The notes beneath the pieces are model-generated. The model saw nothing but the letters and a program-made list of their open reading frames with translations, made no database searches and was not told the DNA's origin. Source: Dendrobium chrysotoxum (taxonomy: Eukaryota > Streptophyta > Magnoliopsida > Asparagales > Orchidaceae). Taken from it: a stretch of 64,000 nt of DNA. Shown one piece after another: positions 1 through 11,935 of the stretch. A program made the position numbers and the translations under genes. Positions within the stretch are counted from its first letter, which is position 1, and each line of letters opens with the position of its first letter. The stretch lies in the NCBI GenBank assembly GCA_019925795.1, contig CM034307.1, positions 21,907,197 through 21,971,196 of the forward strand. The letters run 5' to 3'.

Positions 1-2735
1 CCCCTTGCAATTCAATCAAAATAAAATGTAATTTAAAAATCAACAAAAATTAATAATTAATTAAATAAGTAATTAAAAAATATTTTAAAATCCAAAATAA
101 TTTTAAACATTTGTAATCTCCCCTAGAAGTCATTAGAAATATTTGGGGAAGATTTCAAGAGGTTTAAACTTGATTCGGTACTAAAATAAGAGATCATCTC
201 TAATTAAATAATTAAATAATTCATTAAATAGGCTTAACTTAAAATCATAACTAATTATAGAAAAATCTAAATTAAACAAACTCAAAGGTATTTGACTCAT
301 CTATGGGTCTAGTATTTATGAAAAATATAAAACTTCCATAAATTTTTATAAATAAAAAAGTCAATAATTGGTGAGTTCTAATTCTTTAAATATTTAAAAA
401 ATACGAAAGTTCAATAAACCACCAAAAATTTAGTAAATGTATAATTCAATTAATTAAATAAGATAACCAACATTTGCACTTTATCAAAGAAGTTTTTAGG
501 CTGGACTATCTCGGACTGTGGGGCTACATATCCTAAGGAGGCTTTGGACCTCGGGACCATTATAACAATGCCAAGAATGAATTAACAAAATATAAATATT
601 AAATTGTAAAGTTAATAAAGTAGTAGTCAATAAATTAAATTAATTAAAAATTAGTAATAAAATACTTAAAATTTAAAGCTTTCATACCCTTATGCTTGAC
701 TCCTTTTAGGAAGGTAAATATGTATTGGATTGAAAAGCGTAAGGATTAAAAAACTTAATTAAAACACAAGGATTCTATACAACCTATCTATATCATTTTG
801 GAGGATGTGTAGCATATAAAATATGAGCCTACAACTCTCAAATCAATAACTTCTGGCACTTAGAAGCTATTGAGTGTTATGTTCTTTAAAACTTAAAGCT
901 AAAAACTTTAAAAATTAAAACACCATTCTAAAATAAATTCAAATTTCTTAAATTTTAAAAATTAATTTCAAACCACCCTTCAATGACAATAAACAAATAA
1001 AATCAATTATAGGTAACTTTAAAATAATGAAACCTATGACCTATCCTAATCGCACAGCCTTATACACATACTTAGATGATTTGTTAGGATAACCAGCTCT
1101 AGCCTAGGTTAGGACGGTGATTTAGTTTGGTTTTCTGGAGTATCTTTCCTAGAGGGTACTCATGTGTGATTGCTTACTTTTCGTACTCTAGAAGTCATAA
1201 TTACATTTTTGTTAGTGCACATTTGGTCTAGGTTCTTATGCCGCTTTACTTTTCTATATACATTTACACAAGCATTGCATACACACACACACACACAAAC
1301 ACACAGATATATATATATATATATATATATATCCTACTCTCTTTTATATTTCTACAAAATTAAAATGTATTTAGGCAATTATGTAAATGCAAATGTAAAG
1401 GTAAATACAAATGTAAATATTTTAGATACTTATATAGCTAGATTGAGTTGTACAGTGTTAAGAGTTGTAAAAGATTTAAAGATAATTGTTTATATACATT
1501 GATAGGTTTCAAAAGGAAATGACTCATCTTCTATCAATGATCATTATCTTTTAAAATTCTATAGAATATCCAAAATCTAGGAGATTGAAGACTGAAATAA
1601 ATAATTATATTTAAATCTATATTTATATAGGGATAAAAAACCAAGCTTGTTGGTTCTGGGGCTTATCCACCTTTACTTTTAAGTAGACCCTGGGTTATAC
1701 TCTGAGAAATTATGAATGAATAATAATTTTTTATTTATACATTGTTGTTCATGCATCATTTCATTGCACGATTATGTACATATTACAAAGTCCTGATTAT
1801 AAAGTTTTCTAAATTATAATTTGTTGACTCTTATAATAGAGCCTATCTAATCATGCATTCATATAATGATTGATTGTGATTAAGATTGTTTGCTAGCAAC
1901 TCACTCTAGGCAAGTGCCTAAATTGTATACACCACTCAGTCTCTGCACATCCTTCCTGCTTTGTCCTACCATAACTACAAATGTAAATCAAAAGTTATAA
2001 TCTATAGACTATGCATTAAAATCTTGATAGCACAAATGTTTCTTTAAATCTATATGAATTTGAAAAATTTAGTCTTCATTTTACTCGATAATATTTTCTT
2101 AGGAGTTGTAATTAACTATAGGGGTTTGCCCTTCTAGGAAGTCTAGAACCCATAATTAAAATAAACCCTACCCCTCATTCCTTTCTAAGATAGGAGAAAA
2201 ATTTGTAGATGCAAACGTAAGATTTAAACAATGGTTTAACTTCATAATCAAATAATAAGTGAATATTCTGTTTATCCTTAGGGGTAAATTGAATATTCCT
2301 TATGTGTTTGATTATGAAAATAAATATATAAATTTAGTTTCAAGATTAAAGGATAATTAAATATTCCTTTTATACTTAGAGATAAATTTAATATTCCTTA
2401 TGCTGCATTTGATCATGAAAATATATTAAAAGTTTCTCTTTACAAATCAATAGTGAAACATTTGTCATTCTCTCGGGATAGTATAATGTTAATCTATTCA
2501 AATTTGACTAAAAAAAACCTAAAATATTTAAAGCAAATATTGTGGCATACGAGAAATTTATCCACAATCTCTACTAATACAAAATCATAAAGACTTAAAC
2601 TTTCACCCTTGATAAATATTTATTTGCAATCAAATAAATAATTTTAATTTCAATTATTGCTAGCTCTATTATGCATTATTTAAATAACTTTATATGATTC
2701 ATACTTTTGTAATTACGTTTAATCTATTGTACTGT
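1..2735. other. AT-rich intergenic DNA, no gene recognised
   Basis: AT-rich sequence with runs of A/T and no coding pattern I can match to a family. The short open frame at 1170-1502 is produced largely by a CA/TA microsatellite and ends in low-complexity codons, so it is not called. Confidence 0.6.
1280..1332. repeat. Compound (CA)n-(TA)n microsatellite
   Basis: An uninterrupted CA run of about 24 bases passes through a short CAAACACACAG bridge into a TA run of about 27 bases. Confidence 0.95.
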
Positions 2736-3103
2736 AAGCTGGGACCTATGAAAGATGCAAAAGCAAATGCCTTAAATAAACCATTGTATGCAGCATTGAT
2801 GGAGGAAGTGAAGTCAATTATTGAGATTAAAGGGTCATTTCATGTTGATCTAGCACAAACTTTTGAGTCAAATTTGGATTTTTTAAAGATTCAACTCATA
2901 ATTTTGTGATAAATTGTGCTTGAAGCGGAAAAAATGTGGCTAAATACTTAAGAGCAATGTTAGAGCCTTTTCTTATATGTCCTTTTGGAGTTGATATTAT
3001 AGAAGATTTATTTTCAGACTATGCACAAAATATTACAAGGCATTTTTCTGCAGAGAAAGCTAAGTTTGTTGTTTTAATATTAGCATTGAAGTCAAACGAG
3101 TGA
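2736..3103 (+). pseudogene. SABATH-type carboxyl methyltransferase, broken last-exon fragment
   Basis: Two adjoining reading frames match the C-terminal part of plant SABATH methyltransferases, which methylate carboxyl groups of salicylate, benzoate, jasmonate and similar acids using S-adenosylmethionine. The first frame contains NKPLYAALMEEVKSIIE followed by KGSFHVD, typical of the family's conserved NxPxYxPSxEEVxxxIExEGSF stretch. The second contains SGKNVAKYLRAMLEPF, then FGVDIIEDLFSDYA and a terminal KAKFVVLILAL, matching the family's SGxNVAKxIRAxxEPLL...FG..I.D.LF.RYA ending and its usual stop. A one-base shift in the T-run at 2879-2884 and an in-frame TGA at 2921-2923 break it. No upstream exons with the methyl-donor motif were found, so this is a stranded fragment. 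It is the only host-gene trace I recognise in the window. Confidence 0.7.
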
Positions 3104-4942
3104 AGAACAAGGAGCTTATCTATAAGAATCACTTCAACTAATTTGCATGTATAAGAGTAGTAATATATGTGTGGTTGAAACCTTTCTCTAGCAATATGAT
3201 GTTTGAATTTATCAATATATCTACATATTACATAAGCACCAATCACAAAAATGATGATAATGAGTATTATGTGGCTAAGTTTGTGGTTATAATAAATTTG
3301 ATTCAAAACTCACTGTGGCTAAAATTTATGAGAAGTTTATATGCTATCGGCAAGTATTTCTTCTCCAATGTCTAAGCTAAAAGAAATCAAGCAAGACATG
3401 TAGGCTTTGTATATTACATTTCACATCACCACTAATGAAGAAAAAAATAAAATTTATTTAAAATAAAAAATACCTATTTTCTTATGTATGCTTATACATG
3501 ATTTGGACATTAATGTGATATATAAGTAATGATAAATATTTATGTGTGAAATCCCTCTTTAAAACAAAAAAAGTTAAAATTGCTAATAATTTTTAAATAT
3601 AAGTTGTTTTATGTGATGATAATAAGTCTAACCAACATATGACATTATATGATTGCCATTTAACAATGATGGCTATTGGCTTCGTCTTGCAAATGATAAT
3701 CCAAATGGTTTTCTTTTTGATAAATTAACTCTAGAAATTATTTTATCACCTCCTCAACATACCCAAGAGACTACTATTACTACTATTGTTAGCTTTATAG
3801 ATAGTGTAAATCAAAGGTTGAAGTTTACTCTTGCCCTTATTTCTCTATAGGTTCTATAGGGGAGTATATCAAGACATTGTTCGTTCTTTTATAAGAATTG
3901 AAAAAGTAGAAATATTGGCACACGTCGATATATTCAATAAAAATTCAAGAGCTAGCATGAGTAGGGCAAAAGAAAATTATTATGAAGAGTCCTCATTTGA
4001 CAAAAACTTCTTCTAAATATTTTGTATAGTCGGAAACATATGAATGTTATACAAAGTATGGCTTGATCGAAGCCCTCTCTAATAGTGTTTGGGTCAAGCT
4101 TTTGTTACATATTTTTGTAATTATTAATTTTTAATGACAATTATTTACTTTAAAATATAAAATTGTTGTAATACTTTGAAATTCTTTGAGGTGTTAGTCA
4201 AATCATGTGGATTTTATTTGTGCATCAATTCAATCCAGCTAAATCAAATTCAACTTTAATTCAAACTTTCAAAGATATTTCCCTAAACCCAAAACTAATG
4301 CTTGATAAATGATTACAAATCAACAAAGAAGTGCAGGAAACTATTAATTCTAGTTTTTGATGCTTAATAGTTATGTTATATATGACAAATAGATCAGGAA
4401 TATAACAATGTTGACATTCATGTTTAAATAGGTGGTGGAGTGAATGGCTTACTTCAGAGGCTTAATAGTTAGAGTAAAGAAAGATAAGGTAAATATGACT
4501 TGTATGCTCGAGTAATCGCTACCATTATGAGCGGGTTTTCTCCCACTGAATCTTATTTCCTTCTCCTCATTCAAGTATAATTACCTACATCTCAATCACC
4601 TATTTCTACATACCCTCATATGTTATGTTTCGAAACACATCAAAATAAAATTTTTTACATTCCAAATAAATTCATCCATCAACAACCTCAAGTCATTCAC
4701 TACAAATCTTGAACTTATTCATAAGTATATGATAGACATGGCCAAAAAACCAAACCAAGCAATACATAAATAGTAAGTCTTAACTTAACTAATACTGATG
4801 TTATGGAACTCCATTCTCTAGGACCTAGCTAGCTTCTTTGTCATCATGAACTTTTTCAGTCATTCTTTTCTTCATTTAACAAATGACCAAACTTCATCAG
4901 ATTTGAGTCTTTTAATTAATTTACTCATAAAAAAGCATCCTC
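3104..4942. other. Intergenic DNA with unassigned short open frames
   Basis: No recognisable gene. Two short frames at 3653-3850 and 3831-4016 have balanced residue composition but match nothing I know and overlap each other. They may be further debris of the broken methyltransferase locus or chance. Confidence 0.4.
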
Positions 4943-5879
4943 TGTAACGGCTTGCCCATATTCTATTATTGCATATATACTCATGCATGACTATGTCGAT
5001 AACTTGTAAGAATTTAATAGGTTCCTACCAAGGAACAAAATCAAAAGGGTCATATGGTCAAGGAGACACTCATATGCATGGAGCTTGACCTTGCAAGCTA
5101 TTATTGATAATTTCCCATAATCCAACAAACATTATCCTCTATAAGAAATTGCAGAGTGTAAACACATTCCAATAAAATGAATCAAGAATATCATTACTCT
5201 TGGCGAGGTCCTCGAAAGGACTCATTTACACTAGTACATGCCTGGAGGATCACTCTCTCAACCAATTCCCTTCACTAACAGTAGTTGCCCATAACCAAGG
5301 CCTTCTATCTAGTTTAGGTCTTCTCAATCAAGTTATAAGAAGCACCACCTCTGAAGCATAAGAATGTGACTTCATTGGATGAAGTTATCTCTGATTTTAT
5401 GCTACCCCAAACCTTGAGACTTACACATCACTCTTAAGGACTCCTCATTCATTCCAAGGAACTCACTCCTTATTCCTAAGAAGTCTTTAACACTAACTTA
5501 CATAGTAACCTAGTTCTCAAAGACTTACCTAAGATACTAACCCTCGAAGACTCGGCCAATGCACTCACCTTAGAAGAGGAAGCCATGTTGGAGGTAGTAA
5601 TCTATGTGCATATTATTTAGTTAGTCTACATGTCAATGTCACATAATGTTTTACTTTTTTATGTTTTCTCAGTGTTACCTTTATTTCATGACGCTCTTAT
5701 GGCCCCATATATAAAGGGTAAAGATGCATCTTTTCAAATTTTTTTCTTAAAACCAAAACTAATATACTAGTTTTTGAGGTACTATAACTTTTTGTGGAGT
5801 CTACTTACTTACTAGGCTTACTCACTCAATTTTTTAATCCTAAGCTGCTAATAACCTACTAGTTGGGCTGGGTGTTATA
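4943..5879 (+). repeat. Possible gypsy-type solo LTR
   Basis: The stretch opens with TGTAACGG and closes with GGGTGTTATA, resembling the TGTAACACC...GGTGTTACA ends of many Ty3/gypsy LTRs. It holds a TATATAAAG box near 5708 about 170 bases before the end, as expected for an LTR promoter. The flanking pentamers do not match, so the boundaries or the whole call may be wrong. Confidence 0.25.
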
Positions 5880-6345
5880 CATAAAAAAACTTAATCCTAG
5901 TATTATTTTAAGGTATGGTGAGTATGGATTGATGCCATTGGCTAGATGATAGGCTCAACTTGAAGGTAATAAAACCAAGAGTTATCCATAAACATTATGA
6001 GCTAAAGTTACACTAACCACTGTGAATTATTGGAGATGGAGGAGAGAATCACTATGATGATCCAAGATACGCAAGGGAGAGTTTAGAAGAAAACCCCAAG
6101 AGAAAGCATCCCAAGAAGATCAACCAACTCAGTAGCTCATTGAAGGAGACCAGAGATAAGTAACATCAATACCCATTGTTAACTGTAGCCATAATCACAT
6201 AAGCGATAAAGAGCATAACCCTCTATTCAGGATAGTGAAGAGGAGAGAGCTAGAGCAAATAAGCTCATTCTTTAGAGATATCGTGGAGGAGAGGATGATA
6301 ATAAATTTAATTTACTTATATATATAAAAATATAAATATAAATAA

Positions 6346-6349
<4 letters not shown>

Positions 6350-6391
<42 letters not shown>
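6350..6391. repeat. (TA)n microsatellite
   Basis: About 21 perfect TA units following a degenerate TAAA-rich lead-in. Confidence 0.95.
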
Positions 6392-6393
<2 letters not shown>

Positions 6394-7761
6394 TTAAAAA
6401 TAGTTTGTTGGATTTGAATGCAGCATTCAGCTGGACATTTTTTAACAAATTAATGTATAAACTATGAAATGTGAAGACATATTCATTACTTATTAACTCA
6501 TGAAAAAATTCATCCATTATGTCTTAAGAAGTTCAAGATTAGCTTCACATATAATATTTGCTTTCAGGTTGACGGAGGATTCCTTGAGCCATATAATTGT
6601 TCATTTTCTTATAAAATTTTGAAGACATATGATTTGATCTTCCAATTCTCATAAATACATAATATTCTTCTCAATCATACTCTAGAGAGACACACCTATT
6701 GCCCTTATTTCTTACATATCATTTAGAATTATCCTTAGTTACCCTTCCACTAAATTTTGATTTTTTTTGAGTTAATTTCCATTGCCATGAGAATATTTTG
6801 TCGATCATAAAACTTTTAGCTTATGTTCTTCTCTTCATGTTATTGTTGAGTTTTCTATATATTATCACTATTTAAATAGATCTTAGTGCAAGCAACTAAT
6901 TAATAGCTTTTGCTAAATCTGGGAGATCGGAGATAGAGACTTACATTCAAGCCTATACTTATGAATCACCAATTTTTCTTCACTCCTACAAGAGCTCAAC
7001 CTTTTCAAAAAATTTAGTATCTTCTTCATATCAATAAGGAATACTCTACCTCAGTAAATTTTGTTATCTTTACTCATAAGTATTAAATATCCTCACCCTA
7101 TCACAATATTTATTCCCATCCTTATAGGACACTTCGTCTCCCTTTGATAGAAGAAATACAACTTTTCCTCCACCACAACCCCTCCACCCCCTTCCTCCTA
7201 AGTCCAATCTCATAAGGTCAACAAATTAATTAATTTGTTGTGTGCACTCAAATCTATTTTAATAGTGTTAGAACTATAGAAAATTAAATAATATTATTAG
7301 GGAGAGGGAGACTTCCCTTTTGAGTTTATAGTCATGCATCACTCAATTAGTCTTCACCTCCTTAAAAGTATCCCTTTTTAAAACGTCTTTTTCTTCCCAA
7401 TGAGGACTACTCTTCCTCTATGATTCCCCTTATCTTTACACATAACCTTCCAATAACATCATTCTATTATCATCTTTGTTTTACTCCCTAAAGGACATTT
7501 CATCTCTCATTGATAGAAGAAAAACTAGTCTTACTCTCCTCAACCATCTTTTCCTTTCTTGTGTTAGAGGACTAAAATAACAATAGATAGACACTAAGGA
7601 CATCAAGATGATAATCCCCTAACCATGGGAGTCATGGATACTTTGGTCCATCACTAACAATTTATGATAGCATCACATAATTGATGATGATGATCAAAGA
7701 GAGGTGGATAAATAAATGAAATAGGAGCCCTTTTTCTTATATGTTTGAAATGTTTGGTAGA

Positions 7762-7763
<2 letters not shown>

Positions 7764-7832
<69 letters not shown>
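7764..7832. repeat. (GA)n microsatellite
   Basis: About 34 uninterrupted GA units. Confidence 0.97.
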
Positions 7833-7836
<4 letters not shown>

Positions 7837-8189
7837 AAGAAGTATACTGAGTATCATAGTGGATTTCACCTAAAAGGTTAAATAATTTAAAATTTAATTC
7901 TTATCATTGATAAATCAAAAGTGTCATTAGCATTATTATAATGTTGAGTATTAAAATTTAAATATTTAGTTAGTCATATTTATTGATCATTTTCAAAGGA
8001 CTATGAAGCACCTTTTTAAGTACAATTAATATGAAATTAAATGTTATTAATGGAGTTGCTTTTTTATGGTATTCAACCTTTTAAGAGCCTAACAATATCT
8101 ATATACTCCAATCTGAACGAGCATTAGTTTTTCTTATATTAATCAAATTTGTTTATCCCACACCTATGAGAATAAAGTAAATAAAATTA

Positions 8190-8317
8190 ATAATTAAATA
8201 TCAAAATTCATTTCATTAACTCATAACCCCAACCATTTCCCTAATCTTGCATGCTTTGTTGAGGAAGAAAGAAGAGGAATGGGAGTGAGAGGAGAGAGAT
8301 AGAGGATAGAGGAGAGA
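8190..8317 (+). repeat. Host repeat copy 1, left part (interrupted by Sirevirus A)
   Basis: This segment (conserved AATTCATTTCATTAACTC, then a GA-rich tract) continues after Sirevirus A at 19264-19345 with AGAAGGTTGCTTGGG. The same order of sequences occurs uninterrupted at 22725-22966, so both parts belong to one older dispersed repeat or segmental duplication that A split. Confidence 0.7.
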
Positions 8318-8630
8318 TGTTGCATCTTAGATTTCAAATATATGCTTGTATATCATATGAGTTTTTGATGATACTAAAATATTATTATGTTGATTATTGT
8401 TTTCTCTTAATATATATTGGATATATTTAGTTTTTGTTGTTTGTGTGTACTAACATTTCAGGAAAATTATACTCCAGACTAACAAAGACTTCAAGACAAA
8501 TTAGATTAGGATTACTTGTAAGTGAAGTATGTAATTTTTCATTTGTTTTCTCTGAGAGAGTATGATTATAATTGGGTAACTGTGCACACACACACTGGGA
8601 GAGTGAGACAAAATTTGTATTTTTAAACTA

Positions 8631-8974
8631 ATCGTACTGTACGATTCTTTATCTTACGGGATGATTTGACTTATTAATTCCTCCAGAATGGCATTTATGG
8701 AGTATGAAATTTGGTTCATACTTGATCGTACCGGACGAACCTATTCATTTTTAAACAGTTCATACAGTATGATGTAAGTTCATACAGACCATTCCAGAGT
8801 ATGAAATTAGCTTCGTACTTGATCATACCGGATGAACCTATTCATTTGAACATTTCATATAGTATGATGTCATTTCATACAGACCATTTATAGAGTACAA
8901 AATCATGTTTGTACACGATCATACATAAATTTTTGAACTGTTCGTATATATAAAGTACGATCATATTGTATGAT
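8631..8974. promoter_or_regulatory. Palindrome cluster in U3 of A 5' LTR
   Basis: ATCGTACTGTACGAT at 8631-8645 is palindromic apart from its centre. ATCGTACCGGACGAA (8725-8739) and ATCATATTGTATGAT (8960-8974) are diverged copies. They lie upstream of the LTR TATA box at 9028. Function is inferred from position and repetition. Confidence 0.75.
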
Positions 8975-9027
8975 CCACATCCATCAAACTTAAAAATTTT
9001 AATTTTTAAATGGTTTTTCTTGTCCTT

Positions 9028-9037
9028 TATATATAAG
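9028..9037 (+). promoter_or_regulatory. TATA box of A 5' LTR
   Basis: TATATATAAG lies 54 bases after the last U3 palindrome and about 770 bases before the end of the LTR. The corresponding site in the 3' LTR (TTTGTATGTAAG near 18460) has decayed. Confidence 0.7.
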
Positions 9038-9264
9038 GGTCCTAAAAACTGACTGCCTAAATTCTTCTTGCTTCAAAATTCTCTTAAGTGTACCTTAGGA
9101 GTGAGTTTGGGAGAGTGTTTGGAGATTAAAAAGTAAGAGATCCTGTGAGAGGGATTTGTGAGGGTATTCCCAAAGGTGCCCAAATAGTGAGGATCTCTTG
9201 TTCGTTCATCAGAACTCTTCTCTACTTCCTTGAAGGCTCTTGAGGGAGGAATTTTAAAGAAGAT

Positions 9265-9440
9265 TAGGTACTTTGCTGTCACTAGGAGGGTGAGAAAGGA
9301 TGTTGGTACTCTACCATCACTAAGAGGGTGAGAAAGGATGTTGATACTCTGCCATCACCAGGAGGATGAGAAAGGATGATGGGTTCTTTTCCTTCATCAG
9401 GAGGGTAAAAAAGGATGACGGTTCTCTGCTGCACCGGGTT
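9265..9440 (+). repeat. 38-39 bp minisatellite in R/U5 of A 5' LTR
   Basis: Four to five tandem units with the core CTCTGCCATCACCAGGAGGG. The 3' LTR carries a similar array with an extra unit at about 18680-18880. Related 38-39 bp arrays sit at the same place in the other Sirevirus LTRs here. Confidence 0.85.
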
Positions 9441-9801
9441 GGTGGAAGAGAGATTTTGTAAGGGCTTCTCTGCCTTGCAGTGGGGGCTAAAGGAGAGTCA
9501 CTTTGGTATAGTACAATACTTGGAGAGGGATTCACCATGGATTGGACGTAGGTCTTGTTGGATCCAACCACTATAAAATTTGTTGTTTTCTATTCTTTAC
9601 TTTTTACTGCATTTTATTTTGCATATTTGTCATTTTCTAGGGTTGAAAAATTAATTTCAAAAAATTTATTGTTGTTATAAATTTTATTTGTTAAAATTGG
9701 TTTTCTAAAATACCAAGAGAATTTTTAAAATTACCAATCCCCCCTCTTAGTTAGCCTTGAGACAATTACATTAAGTTTAACAACCTACTCAAACTTTTAA
9801 G

Positions 9802-9813
9802 TTGTATCAGGGC
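9802..9813 (+). other. Primer-binding site of Sirevirus A
   Basis: TTGTATCAGGGC directly after the 5' LTR is a mutated form of TGGTATCAGAGC, the complement of the initiator methionine tRNA 3' end used by copia elements. Confidence 0.8.
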
Positions 9814-9856
9814 AAGCTTTCAAAAATTAAGGTTTAGTTAACTTTTTGAAACGATC

Positions 9857-11648
9857 ATGGCTACTTCTAAAAATCGTAACACTCCCAAAAGATATTCAAT
9901 CACAAGTCCCCTATTGTTTGATAACATCTCTTTTGATTTTTGGAAAATAAGTATGTCTACTTTTATTCAATCTCTTAACTATCATAGGTGGATTTTAATA
10001 CAAGAAGGTTACACTACTCCAACTAGACTTGTTAAAGGTATAAGAGTTGAAACACCTTTTTAATGAGTGGACAATGGAAGAAAAAGAACTAGCTTAGTTA
10101 AATACTAAACGCTTAAATAGTTTTTTCTGTACACTGAAATCCGAGGACTATATGCATGTTTTAACTTGTAAATTTGAAAAAAAATATAGGGTAGACTTTA
10201 CATTATATATGAAGGAATAAATGTGGTGAAATAATCTAGATTGAACATTTTATTATATGATTATGAACTCTTTGCATGAAACTAAATGAGTCAATCAGTG
10301 ACATGTACACTCATTTTACACAGATAGTCACCTCATTGCATGCTTTAGGTAGGGAACTAATGAATGCTGAAAAAGTAAATAAAATTCTTTGTTGTTTGCC
10401 TACTACTTTTGATGCAAATATAACTACTATAACGGAGTCAAAAGGCTTAAATATTTATTCTATCGACAATCTTCTTGGATCACTAATTGCCTATGAGCAA
10501 GGAGTGACTCAAATACAGATTGATGCAGGTGACAAGCGAAAGGAAAAGAATATAGTGTTGAAAGTGGATGACTCGAAAAGTGATCAGTCACAGCTTGAGT
10601 ATGAAGATGATATTGCACTTATGATGAGGCAATTTAAAACTTTCCTAAGAAGGAAGCAAAGGAGACGTCAGCAGTGGAATAAGGGTAAGTTTCACAAAAA
10701 TGCTAAGGCTTATAATGATGTAATTTACTATGAATATAGGAAGTCTGGACACATCAAATCTGATTGTTCAAATCTCAAAGCTAATCCTAGTAAGGAGAAA
10801 GTAGATGAGAAAATAAATGTGAAGAAGGGCAAGAAGAGATTGCTGAAAGTATTTTGGGTTGATTCAACTTCAGATTCCTCAAAAATAGAAGTAGAAGAGG
10901 AAGTCACGAACTTATGTTTAATGGCTGATAGGCTTGATCAGTCATATTAAGAAGAAGTATGTGACTTAACCTATGATGAATTATTTAATATTTTTGAGAA
11001 AGTTCATACTGCATATAGGAAACTCAAAAAATAGTATACTAAGTTAAACATAGAATTCTTAGATTTATAAAAAGATAATAAAATTTTTAGGAAAGATCAT
11101 GTGTCAATTGATAGCAACCACATGAGCTTATTGGATGTATTCGATGATTTGAACAAAAAGCATGAACTTTTGAAATCATCACACACTGAACTTGAAAATA
11201 ATTATAAAGTTTTTTTGGAAGAAGCTGAACATAGGGAAATTGATTTGAGAATGGATATTTCTATGTTGGAAAAAACAAACTCATATCTAGAATTGAGAAT
11301 GAAGGCTATTATAGAAAATAGATCAACACCCACACTTGAATAATTCTATAAGTCTAAGCAAAAGAATATATGAGTTCAACACCTAGGAAAAGATCTTATA
11401 ATGCACATAGAATGGTAAAACCTTTTTCTGGAGTGAAATATTTTTCATGTGGAATGATTGGGCATATTTTTCACACTTGCATAATTCATAGTAGAACACA
11501 TCTAGTTTGTAGACCTAAAATGCATAATTCACAGCATATCAAACATGCATCTAGATTATTTTACCAAGAGGAGGAACCTATACCTATTTGGTTTCCAAGT
11601 CTAACATTTGATCATTTTGTAAAAATACTCTCATACAAGACCTCATGA
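9857..11648 (+). pseudogene. Sirevirus A Gag, broken
   Basis: Gag forms the particle that packages element RNA. The frame starts at ATG 9857 (MATSKNR...), close behind the primer-binding site, and is broken near 10063; further pieces lie at 10276-10950, 11101-11343 and 11370-11648. The order is a UBN2-type Gag core (FTQIVTSLHALGRELMNAEKVNKIL), a first zinc knuckle whose leading cysteines have become tyrosines (YYEYRKSGHIKSDC), an acidic/lysine linker, a coiled-coil segment (about 11101-11340), and a second CX2CX4HX4C-like knuckle (FSCGMIGHIFHTC). Stops and frameshifts separate the pieces. The same domain order occurs in B and C. Confidence 0.9.
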
Positions 11649-11935
11649 GAGCATTTGATACATAAACAGTGAATGTTTAAAGCACATGATTAGAGATTCA
11701 GATCAATTTATAACGCTGGAAGCCATGAATAGAGGCAAGATAATACTTAGAGATAATACCACTAAGAAAGTGGTAGGTACAGGTATGATTGAAAATTTGA
11801 ATAATTTTTTCATTGAAAATATCTTAATGGTAGAAGGCTTAAAGCACAACTTGTTGTGTATTAGTTAGCTATGTGATGAGGGGTATAGTGTAAAATTTTT
11901 TCCACTAGCTGTATAATAAGCCAAAATAAAATTGA
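11649..11935 (+). pseudogene. Sirevirus A aspartic protease region, broken
   Basis: The active-site block seen elsewhere in this family as WYLDSGCSRHMTGD appears here as a degraded NSE version near 11655-11685, so the catalytic aspartate is lost. Downstream, GKIILRDNTTKKVVGTGMIE and the VEGLKHNLL motif are typical of the copia protease-to-integrase linker. Confidence 0.85.

Larger units (their letters stand above)
5880..8189. other. AT-rich intergenic DNA with microsatellites
   Basis: No gene recognised. The open frames at 6272-6517 and 7654-7869 on the minus strand are translations of the TA and GA microsatellites. Confidence 0.6.
8318..9799 (+). mobile_element. Sirevirus A 5' LTR
   Basis: Starts TGTTGCATCTTAG and ends before a primer-binding site at 9802. 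The matching 3' LTR is at 17726-19263. Over the first 86 aligned bases I count about 9 differences, so the insertion is old. Parts: U3 with repeated blocks of about 91-102 bases carrying CGTAC/GTACG palindromes (8631-8645, 8725-8739, 8960-8974); a TATA box TATATATAAG at 9028-9037; then in R/U5 an array of 38-39 bp units from about 9265 to 9440. The end segment (CCCCTCTTAGTTAGCC) is shared with the other Sirevirus LTRs in the window. Confidence 0.93.

Noticed and set aside
1170..1502. 110-codon open frame
   Set aside because: Its centre is a translation of the CA/TA microsatellite and the rest shows no family pattern.
4943..5879. Firm call of a gypsy solo LTR
   Set aside because: Ends and TATA box are suggestive, but no target-site duplication; kept only as a low-confidence feature.
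6272..6517. Minus-strand frame rich in Ile-Tyr
   Set aside because: Pure translation of the TA microsatellite.
7654..7869. Minus-strand frame rich in Leu-Ser
   Set aside because: Pure translation of the GA microsatellite.
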